Below, piece by piece: positions 9,999 through 20,410 of a stretch of DNA of 64,000 nt. Under the pieces are notes generated by a model. It was not told where the DNA came from. It saw only the letters and a program-made list of their open reading frames with translations, and did no database searches. The translations under genes were made by a program, and so were the position numbers. The DNA is from Sepiola atlantica (taxonomy: Eukaryota > Mollusca > Cephalopoda > Sepiida > Sepiolidae): positions 33,878,986 to 33,942,985 of the forward strand of contig OY744516.1 of NCBI GenBank assembly GCA_963556195.1, written 5' to 3'. Every line of letters begins with the position of its first letter. Positions within the stretch are counted from its first letter, which is position 1.

Positions 9999-10205
9999 TA
10001 TAGGCAGCATCTTCTCTTGCAGGCAAGTATTCTTGAATATAAGAGACAACTGCTGTCTAGATATCCTTTGGTAGATCCTTTCAATAGTCCGAATTAGGAT
10101 CTTAGTTTCGGAAGGGAATTGGCTGATGAATTTGCCATAATTTGCATCTGTCTTCCAAGTACTTTCGGACCCATCTGGGTCCATCTTCAGGGGGAATGAT
10201 GTTAA
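9999..10205 (-). mobile_element. Short element G in (TA)n with hammerhead-like start
   Basis: The left border is (TA)n at 9962-9991, immediately after a Helitron end. On the minus strand the element would begin near 10205 with a hammerhead-like fold (10151-10198), followed by about 150 bp of unrecognised body. Confidence 0.45.
10151..10198 (-). ncRNA. Hammerhead-like ribozyme with perfect 6-bp stem II
   Basis: Minus strand: TTCCCC, core CTGAAGA (position 7 is free in hammerheads), stem II GGACCC-AGAT-GGGTCC, GAAA, stem III AGT/ACT, cleavage base T, then GGAA. GGAA can pair with TTCC upstream with two bases bulged. All invariant core bases are present. U as cleavage base is less common. Confidence 0.45.
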
Positions 10206-10980
10206 TCAGGTCTAGACCATGTGTAGTATTTATAGAAGGTTTTTGGCGGGGATTATGTACTAAGTACGAAACTATATTAGAGCTATAAACATTTTAGAAT
10301 ATTATTACTGATATTAAAGTTAATTCTATTAGGGTTTTTTTGGTTTTTATGTATAGAGCTTCTAAGATATGGAGTTGTTGTTTGTTAGTACTAAGTTCTA
10401 AGATTTTGGTATTTTCTACTAAGAGTTTTCTGAATTCCGATCGGGGGCAGGAGTGGTTGTTAGTATGCACACATATACTCTTTTTGGTGAATATCTGAAT
10501 AAAGGTATGAACATGTAAGTATTTACATTAAGTGGAGTTGCTAACTGAATGTTCAAGAATTAGTGTTATTTCAGAATGTTACGAGACTAGTTGTTCTATC
10601 AAGACTTAGAGCCCAGGCTACTCTACTATTTCAATCACAAAAGCTAAAGCAAGACAGACAGATTCATACCCTTCCCCAATGTTATTAATGTATGTGATTC
10701 AACAGCCATAATCAATTCGACAGTTCACACTGAATAGCCATGAGAACACTTTCATTAACCTGACTATTATTTCAAACCGGAAGTGGGTGTTCATGCTTGG
10801 CCTAATTGATACCACCATGAACTATTGACTCAGCCATGCCAAGTTGAAATCAAATCGAACCCAGTGTGGTCATTTACCCACTAAGACTGTTGGGAAAAGT
10901 ATGTACCCACAATTTATATCCAGCTCTGTATAAAATAAAAACTTGTGCTCACTTGTATACAATGATTTAGAATAGGTGTC
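10206..10980. other. Mostly unassigned; possible tRNA-like SINE at 10780-10900
   Basis: Reverse-strand GGGTTCGATTTG near 10857 resembles a B box, but no clear A box or second copy is seen. The rest is unassigned. Confidence 0.3.
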
Positions 10981-10982
10981 AC

Positions 10983-11225
10983 GTTTCGGCATTAAATATG
11001 CCAAATAAAGTCCTCATTTACTTGTTTTCTCACGAGGTCAGAGTTAGACACAAAGTCGGTTTTTAATTCAGCTCTCCAAAAAGGGCACTCTGGATTGAGA
11101 CAAAAATAAAAAATTTCTAATCTAGAAAGATTTCTCTTTCACTGACCGAGGACAGAAAAGCTGAACTATAGTATCAGAACAGATACTACACTTTGCTCTT
11201 AGGGTCGATATGCCATAAAACTGAC
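10983..11225. repeat. AACCC-A5-GGGTT hairpin repeat split by a U2-headed SINE
   Basis: Left half CGGCATTAAATA-type (10987-10998) and right half GGGTCGATATGCC (11202-11214) match the uninterrupted repeats at 46216-46437 and 62092-62142. The SINE lies in what would be the hairpin loop. Confidence 0.55.
11015..11202 (-). mobile_element. U2-headed SINE, family B
   Basis: Right end is the reverse complement of a U2-like head (CAAAGTGTAGTATCTGTTCT). Then come the family B middle (GTCCTCGGTCAGTGAA-like), CCAGAGTGCCCTTTTT, ACCGACTTTGTGTCTAACTC and ACAAGTAAAT. Complete except for the first U2 bases. It lies inside the hairpin repeat. No clear TSD. Confidence 0.75.
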
Positions 11226-11509
11226 AAATCAAATCAAACCTGAAACACTACACATGGACATAATATAAATATCCTTTTATCTATATATTGATTACGATAT
11301 TTAATTTCTGTTAAATATAAATTCTGTATTCAATCATAACGAGCATAAAAACCGCCCAAAGAATGGCTTTTAGTTTAACTGTTGAGATTGTATTTAATCA
11401 TCATAGTTATTAGCATTCTTAATTACATTCAGCCATCCAAAATGTTTTAAGCAAAATTTGGAGCAATTCTATCTAAGAGCTTTGAAGCGAGTAAATGTTT
11501 ATAAATATT

Positions 11510-11900
11510 TCTTACTCACTAGAAGTTCTCACATGAGCTATCGCCAGTGATCGTTCACTGGCAATAACAAATGGTGTTCCCTTGAGTCTGAGTGACAGAA
11601 CGTCTCCTCAGATTTCCCTGCACTCTCCACCTCTTTTGATAACCATTGCAATTCTCTTTGCATTATCGCAACAGCTGTTTAACATTGACCTTTGGCTGAT
11701 AACGACCATTGACTTTCTCTGGAATTCGATTGGTAATAAGCCTCCCCTAAGATTCCAGTACTGTCTCTGCAGACTTCCAGGGAAGCTTGGATGGTGCTTT
11801 CTCTCCTCGGTCTTTGCATCTTCCTGGATACTTCACAATGGTTTGTGTGGTACCAACCGAAACTGATGCCACTTTCTTTTTAGGGGAGGGATTAATTATT
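11510..11900 (-). mobile_element. R4/Dong-like 3' UTR fragment, copy 3
   Basis: Matches the 3' UTRs of the copies at 1068 and 2379 (TACTCACTAGAAGTTCTCAC start, GAGTCTGAGTGACA block). The ORF is absent. (ATT)n is adjacent at 11893-11908. Confidence 0.6.
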
Positions 11901-11924
11901 ATTATTTACTGGTAGCCGATAGTA

Positions 11925-12755
11925 AGAAGGACATATGTCCTCCTGTAGTCTTATACGGACTTGAATGTGTCAACTTGACTGTAAAATTACGTCAGAAAAT
12001 AGAACCTTTCTAACGCCACATCATGCGCTTCATTACTGATAGTAAACTATCTGATCACATCAGTATCACAGAGTTGTGATAACTCACTAGCATCCCATCA
12101 ATATCCTCTGTCATCAAATGTAACGTCTTGAGATTATTTGGCCACATTAAGCGTTCCAGTGTGGAGCTATGCAAAATATGTATTGAAGGCATAATATAGG
12201 GTGGGCAAAAATAAGGGTCCTATTTTTAAAAATTCATAACTTTTTTATTTATTGATTTTTTTAAAATTTTTTTTTTAGAATAAGTAAAGGACCCCTTCCG
12301 AAGCAAGCATGAGCCGTATTAGCCCTAAGGAACGTACCCTCATTTAGAAAACATTATTTTTGCTTAAAAAACTCAAAACCGTGTAAAAAACAATACTTTA
12401 GTTTTTGTAAGTTTTAAGAAGTGTTTTTCGGCTAAAATTTGTTTTGTTTATTTCAAAAAATCTCGGAAGGGTCAGTCTACACACACATAAAGTTTGGTGA
12501 GTTTAACTTTTATTTTGTGGAAGTTATTCAAATTCAAGTTATTCAAATTTAAAGATAGGACCCTTATTTTGGCCCACCCTGTACAAGGAAGCCGGTCGAA
12601 AGAGGTAGACAAAAGAAAAGATGGCTAGACAACGTTTGTGAATAGATGAACATTAACCAAGCGAACACCTTGGCTCAAGATCGTAAGGCTTGGATGACAC
12701 TCAAACAGGTTAGTGCATATTCTGCAACTCGCAAAGAAAACGTTTAATAATAATA
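11925..12755 (+). pseudogene. LINE reverse transcriptase C-terminal fragment, split by a MITE
   Basis: Plus-strand fragments read VVLYGLECVNLTVKLRQKIE, VLRLFGHIKRSSVELC and CIEGI before the MITE, then QGSRSKE and RQKKRWLDNV after it. Removing 12197-12581 and one TA leaves GAAGGCATAATACAAGGA, which reads EGIIQG in frame. Stops and frameshifts mark it as dead. It resembles the C-terminal region of RTE/CR1-type polymerases; the exact clade is unknown. Confidence 0.6.
12197..12581. mobile_element. MITE with ~24-bp terminal inverted repeats and TA duplication
   Basis: Ends (T/C)AGGGTGGGC(C)AAAATAAGG are inverted copies of each other, and TA flanks both sides (12195-12196 and 12582-12583). The 385-bp interior is AT-rich and non-coding. 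TA duplication plus CAGGGTG-type ends suggest a Tc1/mariner-type MITE (inference). Confidence 0.75.
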
Positions 12756-12782
12756 GTAAGAATTATTATATATTATTATGAC

Positions 12783-13058
12783 TAATGATGGGACGATTTC
12801 AAAATTTTTCAAGATTCCGATACAATTACTGATTCCGATTCTTTTCAAATTTACTAAATATTTTGCTATAGAGTTGTTATTTTAATTTTAATTTTCGGAT
12901 TACCGTAAGAACCCATAATCAATAACTATTTATCATTAGTACCAGCAATTGAAAATTAAGTTTTAAATAAAAACAAACAAAAAAAAAAACAATTAAAAGA
13001 ATCTTTTTTGGCATCAGAAAATCGGCACAAATTTGTCCGATTAATCGTCCCAACGCTA
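12783..13058. mobile_element. hAT-type MITE with 8-bp target duplication
   Basis: Ends TAATGATGGGACGATT and AATCGTCCCAACGCTA are imperfect inverted repeats. The flanks ATTATGAC (12775-12782) and ATTGTGAC (13059-13066) form an 8-bp duplication with one mismatch, which points to hAT. A left end of the same family lies at 52555. Confidence 0.7.
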
Positions 13059-13148
13059 ATTGTGACTAAAATATCCTGAGTAACCTGCTGATTACAAGTC
13101 AGTCATTGGTTTTGCTAGATCAACCGTTGAAAACTGGTGCCTAGACAT

Positions 13149-13250
<102 letters not shown>

Positions 13251-13290
13251 TTTGCATATACTTGAATATAGATGGAAAAGACTACAGTCT

Positions 13291-13465
13291 ATCTGGCCTT
13301 CAGACTAGGATCCAAATGTAGTATCTGTTTGAAATCGTTCTAAGCTGAGACATATTTGAATAATTTTTGTCCCAATCCAGTGCCACCTTTTTTTAAAATG
13401 AATATCCCCACATCAAAACCGACCTTGTGCCTAACTTTGGCCTCGTGAGGAGGCAAGTAATTACT
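13291..13465 (+). mobile_element. U2-headed SINE, family B, with perfect 11-bp TSD
   Basis: Degenerate head TGGCCTTCAGACTAGGATC...TGTAGTATCTGTTT, family B middle, CCCAATCCAGTGCCACC, then ACCGACCTTGTGCCTAACTT and GGAGGCAAGTAATTA. GACTACAGTCT is duplicated exactly at 13280-13290 and 13466-13476, proving that family B inserts as a unit including the U2-like head. Confidence 0.8.
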
Positions 13466-13476
13466 GACTACAGTCT

Positions 13477-14235
13477 TAAACACGAAAAACTATGTGCATT
13501 CTATGTGTTCAACTTTTCTTTTTTTATACTTCTTTTTCTCTTTCAAGTTCACATTGCTTCTCTTAAAACTAGGTGACGTATACACCATCACGTCATACCA
13601 TCACGTACACTTTCTCGCTCTTAATACACTCTCTCTCCCCCTCTGTCTCTCTCTCTCTCGCTCTCTCAACCACTTTGTTGGACGTGGTGTTAGCAGTGGC
13701 TACAGCTGCTGCTTCCTCACTTGTTAGTCCAACGCAGGTGTGTGTGTGTGTGCGCGCGTGCGAATGTAGCTATATATAGATATGACATAAGTTTCTAAAT
13801 TTAGTACATGATGCCATTATGATTCACCAATCATTTACACCCCCCCCCCCTTACACACACACACACACACCAGCCCATTACTGCAGGCGTTGTTTTGGGA
13901 TAAACTTTTTCTTTTTTCGTTGTTTTTTTTTTTTTTTTTGTTAATATTATTAACGGATCTGAAGCGCTACTTATACTTCAGTACTTTTATTTTTCAATAT
14001 TTTCCTCCATTTTTTTTTCATTTAACGCCATAAACTTTATTTTTGAGTGAAAACAAAACTAATTAAAACTTTAGTCCAATTTCAAGAATGACTTCCGCCT
14101 CTGCCTTGTTTTCTTTTGACATTAACACAAACTTAAAACTTTTATAAGAAGTCGGTCTGAAATGACCATTTTTCTTAAAAGTAGGATGGCCTCTAGAGTA
14201 AATGTGGTATTGTGGTGATTCTAGTTAAGAGTATT
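13477..14235. other. Unassigned stretch with simple repeats
   Basis: CT-rich (13625-13670), TG/CG (13739-13760), C-run/CA (13841-13870) and T-run (13921-13940) tracts. Two small frames at 13494-13779 come from these tracts. Confidence 0.4.
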
Positions 14236-14539
14236 GATTTACTCCTCTCCAGGAGTTAGGCACAAGGCCAGTTTTTATCTTACTCCCACAAGTAAGATGT
14301 GACCCAAGGTCGGGTCGGGAAAGTGGGGTTTAAAAATTGCCTGGGCAGTAAGCAATAAACTTACTCCTCCCCACAGAGGGGAGGCAAAGCCTGGGAAGGT
14401 GGACCTCCTAGAACTGCACAGGACAGACCCATAGACTGGCGTAAATCAAGCCCCGAAGGCCAAGACAATACCAGTCTATGGGGTGCAGTATCCATCGGAA
14501 CAGATACTGCACTTTGATCTTAGCCAAAAGGCCAAGGAT
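14236..14539 (-). mobile_element. U2-headed SINE, family A (two-tail subtype, internal deletion)
   Basis: Minus strand: head GGCCTTTTGGCTAAGATCAA and GTGCAGTATCTGTTC, GC-rich middle, then two 3' modules (GGGTCACATCTTACTTGTGG and GGCCTTGTGCCTAACTCCTG). Relative to the copy at 56526 about 40 bp is missing between two short GCAG direct repeats, suggesting a slippage deletion. Confidence 0.85.
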
Positions 14540-14554
14540 AGACATTTTTATCAT

Positions 14555-14782
14555 TATTGACCAAGAAGGATAACCAACGACCCCAAAACCTCACACTTTT
14601 GATGGCCTTGTGCCTAATTTGTTCCAAATGTAATTTTTTATATTTTGTGCAAATAAATAATTCAAAGTATAGTATCTCTTCTGATATTACACTTCATCAC
14701 CTTTTTGTCCTTCTAGACTGAGGCAATTTTTATTTTCGTCTCAATACAGCGTGCCCCTTTTTGTGGGAGGGGCAAGTAAATA
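14555..14782 (+). mobile_element. Composite: tail-like unit C plus U2-headed SINE family B
   Basis: 14555-14655 is a unit ending TTGATGGCCTTGTGCCTAAT plus an AT-rich linker. 14661-14782 is a family B element (CAAAGTATAGTATCTCTTC head, 3' module, GGGGCAAGTAAATA). The same two parts with the same linker occur inverted at 59314-59592, so this is a propagated composite. The U2 head here lacks its first ~20 bases. Confidence 0.65.
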
Positions 14783-14783
14783 G

Positions 14784-15382
14784 GGGAGCCGCATGTTTTC
14801 TTTAGTTGTATTATTTATTAGTTAACCAATCTTGTTGTCACTTAGTTAACTACATCAATAGTAGTACTAGAATTATGTGAATGTTTTTATACAAACAAAT
14901 CCTCTCACCCAGAGGTCTTGAGTTGAAACATCACAACATAACAGGAAAAACGTTAATTACACTTATAGGAACCGCTGAAACACTTCAAAAGTTTGGAAAC
15001 ATTATTCTTGGTCTTAAATTTTATGAAATAAAAATGTATTTTGCTTTTTAATGTATAAAATAACTTTTATTATAAATTTTGGTTAAGTCACCTAAATTAT
15101 TTATAGTGATATAAGTTTCAGCATAGTTTTGAAATTACTCCCGAACAACTAATGTTTACTTAAACCACGTTTTAGTAAAAAAAAAATAAGAATAACATTA
15201 AAATCAATATATTCATAATTTCCTAGTTAAAGGATGGGATTATGAACTTGTGTTATCATTCTTCCTTAGCTAGCCCATTTTTCAACTTGTTTATAAAAAT
15301 GGTGACTATATTTTTTCCTGTTTAGTTTTCATTTCATTATAACTTTAACTAAAGATTGTTTAAGTAAAAATAAGTTGTTTGA
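14784..15382. other. Unassigned AT-rich stretch
   Basis: Nothing recognised. Confidence 0.4.
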
Positions 15383-16159
15383 GAGTAATGCAAGGCGATC
15401 CATAATACAGGCCTGGCAAAAATGTGACTGGGGTCCATGACTGGGGGCAGACATGTGAAGACCAAAATTACTACTAAATAATAATTACCGAGAAAAGTTT
15501 TAGTACAAAATAACTTAGTAATGTCCAGTAATTAGTAACTATAAATATTATTAGGAAGCAGCTTACAATAGTTTATTTATTTCCATCAAATGTAAAAGTA
15601 CAAAAATATAAAAACTAAATTCACAAAAATCACTTTATTCACCATGAATTAGACACATTTTTGATATTTAAAAAAATCATGAGTCAATTTGTTTATATTG
15701 ACTATTTGATTACAGAAAATATAATGACATAATACAATCAGAAAGTAAATTCAACATTTTACAAAATCAAATACTTTATGAATAAAATAATGTTTGGAGA
15801 AGCAATTTTGATAATTTTTACAAAATTTGTGATGTTTGTTACATATACAATTTGTTTTTACAGAAGATGTAGAAAATGCTTATTTCTCTATGATACGATA
15901 ATACATATTATACACAGTCTTAAGAACAAAATCAACTTACATTAACAAGAACATAAAACCAATATAAAAATCAATATAAAAAAATAAACCAATAAAAAAA
16001 TATGTAGAAGGGGGGAAATGTATAACATATCTGATAACTGCTTGGAAAATTATGCATCATCAATACTGATTATGTAGTCATGAGAATTGTATAAACATTT
16101 TTATTTCAAAAAAATATTTTAAGATAATTTCCAAATTTTTAGTGTTGGTTCTTGACTTG

Positions 16160-17512
16160 CCTTAGCTAAAATCTTTAAATCTTTAATCAATCAAACGATA
16201 GTCCACAATCTAGTTAATGCTAAACTTCTTTCTGACCATCAGTATGGATTTAGGTAAGCACGTTCTTCAGCGAATATACTAACGGTCATCTCTGAATGCA
16301 TATACCGTACACTGGACAAAGCAGGAGATGCTAGGATGGTAGCGCTTGATATATCTAAAGCCTTTGACTAGGTCTGGCATGAAGGTCTTCTCATGAAAAT
16401 AAATTTGTATGGTATTTCTGGACGAATTAGATATAATTAGATCCTTCCTATCTAAAAGAAAGATTCAGGTTGCCCTCAATGGCCGTTCATCTAAGCAACA
16501 TGACATAAATGCGGGTGTATCTCAGGGATCGATCTTCGGACGTCTATTGTTCCTGATTTTCATAAAGGATGAAATTGAGTCTGAAATGGGTATATTTGCT
16601 GATGATACCACGCTTTACTCTCGACATGTGGAAAACGCTGAGGCGCACATATCCAAGGCAATGGCTGAATCCTCAGATAATGACTTCCAGTCTGTAGATG
16701 AATAGGGACATAAATGGGTGGTAACATTTAATGCCACTAAGACAAAGCTCCTTTTCTTTTAACAACTACAAAAAACCCTTTCAACCACCGATTACCATGG
16801 CAAATAACACCTTACCTGAAAGTCCAACGTTCATACTCCTCAACCTAACATTCACGGGTAACATGAATTGGAACAAATACATAGAAGACACTACCAAGGA
16901 AAGTGGGCTCCCTCTGACATGCTAGAAAACTTCTCACACCTGACAGTATGCAATATCTCTACAAAGCCACCATCCGCAGATGCATGGAGTATTGTTGTCA
17001 CATCTGGGCTGGTGCACCATCCACTAGTCTCTCCCTCTTAGACAAGGTCCAAACAAGAGTCGCTAATCTAATAGGTTCCTCACTATCCACCAAGCTCCAG
17101 CCCCTGTCCCATTGCCACAATGTTGCATCCCTGTGCTCGTTTTACAAGTACTTCAATGGAATGTCCTCCAATGATCTTGCTGCTCTGGTGCCCCCTTGAC
17201 GCAAATACACCCAAACAACTCGACAATCAGTTAATTCCCATCCATTCAGTGTGGAGATACCCAGATGCCAGAGGGCCTTCTACTCTAAAAGCTTCTTTTC
17301 TTGAGTCGATAGCTTTTGGAACTCCCTCCCTGCTCCCTGTTTCCATGACTCCACCGACATGCAGAAATTTAAGTGTAATGTAAACAAACATCTTGCTGCA
17401 CAACTCCTCACTTATGATGCCCCCCCCCTTACTTTCTGGGCCCCTAATCTGCAGGTAGCTCCTTACGTTTCAGTGACAATGTGCCTTGTCTGGGGTGAGT
17501 TAAAGTTTTAAA
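16160..17512 (+). pseudogene. Dead LINE reverse transcriptase (CR1/Jockey-like) with 3' end
   Basis: Plus-strand pieces in changing frames: LLSDHQYGFR, VALDISKAFD (stop) VWH (RT motif A), VSQGSIFGRLLFLIFI (motif B), GIFADDTTLYS (motif C, intact DD), NYKKPFQPPI, YLYKATIRRCMEYCCHIWAG, and a C-terminal CRNLSVM followed by a 3' UTR and poly-A. This is the RT and C-terminal half with several stops and frameshifts. Relatives: 30430-31862 (-), 35410-36175 (-) and the 3' end at 54590-54782 (+). The superfamily name is a guess from motif style. Confidence 0.7.
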
Positions 17513-17961
17513 AAAAAAAAAAAATTAAAAAAGGTGACTCAAACAAACACTATTTTTTTTTAAAAAATGTATTGGATAATATAAATCCATGCTCTCTTTT
17601 CATATTGAAATGATGCATATCAGAAACTGACATAAGATTTTACTTATGATAATTATTTCATCTAAGGGTCAATCCACTCAAGTAAAATTAAATTAACGAG
17701 TTAAAATAATTATTAAGCTTCAATTGTATTATAGAGACTTGAATTTTAGTGGCCATTTCACTCTGTATTCGCCCAAATGGTGGATAAAATTGATTTTTTG
17801 GTCTTGTCTGAAATGGTACTTTTGTCCTGACATAATTTTTTTTTACATTTTTTAACAAGCTCTTTTGTAGTTACGGTGTTTTATAGCAACAATAACTGTC
17901 GTTTGACGATTTAATAATGGGATATATTTGTACTCTGTTCTGTTAATTAAATCTGAAAAAA

Positions 17962-18452
17962 ACGAGATTCTACTTTGTTTAGGCGATTACAAGTGAACAC
18001 CCTGTAAGATCTTGTGGAAGGAAGAAGCAACAAACAATTATTTAAGAATTTAGAGTGGAGATTTGTTTCGTATATAAAATAAATGTAAAATGATCCCCTA
18101 TTTCCGGCCAATTCTAGTTGTTTTAGAGCAGTGAACTAAAAAATTTTTACCAATAACCCTAAGTCTGAGTGGCAAGGTCGTAAAACCACACATAATCGCC
18201 TGAAAAAATGTAGAACCACTACTCGCCCCCACCCCTCTAAAAAACACAAATTTTCTCTCATAGAACAAATAAAAATTGGTAAACTGCCTTAAAACGCTAG
18301 AATGGCTCAGAAATAGGGCATCATTTTACGTAAAATTTATATGTGAAACTGATTCCTTCACTTTAAATTGTATAACAATTGTTTTTTTCTTCATTCTGCT
18401 AAGTTTTTTAGGGTGTTCACACGTAACTGCCAAAAAAGTAGAATCTCATTTT
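17962..18452. repeat. Palindromic element P, copy 1
   Basis: Ends GAGATTCTACTTT and AAGTAGAATCTC are inverted, with GTGAACACCCT / AGGGTGTTCAC inside, and a central block ACCCTAAGTCTGAGTGGCAA. Related copies at 53297-53800 and 54137-54430. Foldback or MITE-like. Superfamily unknown. Confidence 0.55.
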
Positions 18453-19090
18453 ATTTAATGCATAATTTTCCAAGCAATTATCAGGTATGTTTTAAATTTC
18501 CACATGTATTATTGGTTTTATGTTCTTGTTAATGTAAGTTGATTGTATTAGTAAGACTGTGTATAATATGTACTATCGTATCATAGAGAAATAAGTATTT
18601 TCTTCATCGTCTGTAAAAACAAATTGTATATGTAACAAATATAACAAATTTTGTAAAACGTATCAAAATTGTTTCTTCAAACATTATTTTATTCATAAAG
18701 TATTTGATTTTCTAAAATGTTGAATTTGCTTTCTGATTGTATTGTCATTATATTTTCTGTAATCAAGTAGTCAATATAAACAAATTGACTCATGGTTTTT
18801 GAAATATCAAAAATGTGTCTAATTCATAGTGAATAAAGTGATTTTTGTGAATTTAGTTTTTATATTTTTGTACTTTTTACATTTGATTTGATGGAAATAA
18901 ATCAATTATTATAAGATGCTTCCTAATATTTATAGTTACTAATTACTGGACATTATTAAGTTATTTTGTACTAAAACTTTTCTCTGTAATTATTATTTAG
19001 TAGTTATTTTGGTTTCCACATGTCTGCCCCCAGTGGTGGACCCCGTCGCATATTTACCAGGCCTGTATTATGGATCGCCTTGTAGTAATG

Positions 19091-19654
19091 ACAATACTAT
19101 GCTTAAACCCTTTGCTTTCAATATGTATATTTATTTTATGCGATAAGTTGTTTTGAAATTGAACCGAGCAGCATTTTTTTAGAATTCCCCTAAAGTTAAA
19201 ATTAATCATCAATACGTAATATAACAATCCTTCCACTCTATAATAAAGATCAATGTGTATTTATTTGTAAATATATATCCGTTCAGTCACACAAAAGCGT
19301 GCTTGACTATAAGGGAAGAGAAAACGCAAATTTATTTCCATGATGAGACGTTTTCTTTTCCTTTTTGCTTTCGATACCGAATCATTCCTATTTTTATTTG
19401 TTTCCTTTTTATCTTTTTTTAAACTTTTCAGTTTAAGATGTTTTATTACTTTCTACTTTCTTTTTTTTTTAAACTTCAGTAACGCCTTTGATGTTAAAAA
19501 TGTCTATCCGAATAATCGAAAATGGTGTCTTACGGGATCGGAAGTGTCGTTGTATTGCTCATGCCACTATGTTTTTGTTTTTTTTGTATTGCTCAAAATG
19601 AAAAAAATGTATTAAAACGTCTTTTCCCCCTATCACTACGTAATACCAAGTTGT
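19091..19654. other. Unassigned stretch
   Basis: A 91-codon Phe-rich open frame at 19340-19615 arises from T-rich DNA. I do not treat it as a gene. Confidence 0.4.
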
Positions 19655-20410
19655 TATAATTAGGACCGGCGGGACAGTTATAAAAAAGTGTGTGTGTGGG
19701 GGGGGCGGTTAAACACATGCATATATAACTTTATTATTGATGACCGTAAAGTGGGGAGGGGGGGCAAGTCAAAAAGTGGGGGGCTTCAGCCCCCCCCCCC
19801 CCGGTGCCGCCGTCCATGTATAATTATATATATATATAATTGATCAAGTTCAAATATGTTAATAAAGTGAACATGGAACCAATTTTTTTCAAGAGTGCTC
19901 AATACCAAGTAGAGCATTTATAAAATTACATAAACAATATTATAGCCTTACATCAATCAACCAACGTTTCAATGCGTGTCGTATCTTATCGTTCTGCCTT
20001 TGATAAGATGCGGCACGCATTGAAACGTTGGTTGATTGACGTAAGGCTATAATATTGTTTATGTAATTTTATGTGTGTGTGTATATATATATATATGTTA
20101 TCGCCTATACACTTAGTTTATTCGAATTTTTTAAGAAACTGTTTACCCCTTCGAACTCTTCATTTATAGACAATTTGGATGAGATATTTCGATGAGTTCT
20201 ATGCTACAATTGAACCAAAATGTATATGTATTTCTTAACTCTAAGGTGTGTTTATAAACACATAAAATATCTTATTGATTTTGTTGGAACATTTATGTGT
20301 TTAAAAGAAGAAAAAAAAACAATTGAAATTCTTTATATTGTTGTATTTGAAATGATACGTTTACATGGACGGCGGCACCGGGGGGGGGGGGGGGCAGGGG
20401 GGGCCGAAAA
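19655..20410. repeat. Inverted pair of G/C-tract ends around a foldback
   Basis: CCGGTGCCGCCGTCCATGTA (about 19801-19820) recurs inverted as TACATGGACGGCGGCACCGG (about 20362-20381). Both copies border long C or G runs. They enclose the palindrome at 19921-20071. Possibly one element with inverted ends. Confidence 0.45.
19921..20071. repeat. Near-perfect hairpin, 70-bp arms
   Basis: Left arm 19921-19990 and right arm about 20002-20071 differ at three positions only, all transitions, with an 11-12 base loop (GTTCTGCCTTT). The central part holds CAACGTTTCAATGCG on the left and its complement on the right. A transcript would form a long dsRNA stem. Confidence 0.85.

Larger units (their letters stand above)
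15391..19082. mobile_element. 3.7-kb element with ~650-bp terminal inverted repeats
   Basis: Left arm 15391-16057 and right arm 18458-19082 are inverted copies over their whole length (outer CAAGGCGATCCATAATACAG, inner ATGCATAATTTTCCAAGCA). GAGTAATG (15383-15390) and TAGTAATG (19083-19090) flank it as an 8-bp duplication with one mismatch, pointing to a hAT-type insertion. The interior holds a dead LINE (16160-17512) and a palindromic repeat (17962-18452) but no transposase that I recognise. Confidence 0.65.

Noticed and set aside
19340..19615. 91-codon Phe-rich open frame resembling a signal-peptide protein
   Set aside because: Hydrophobicity follows T-rich base composition; no conserved cysteine or domain pattern.
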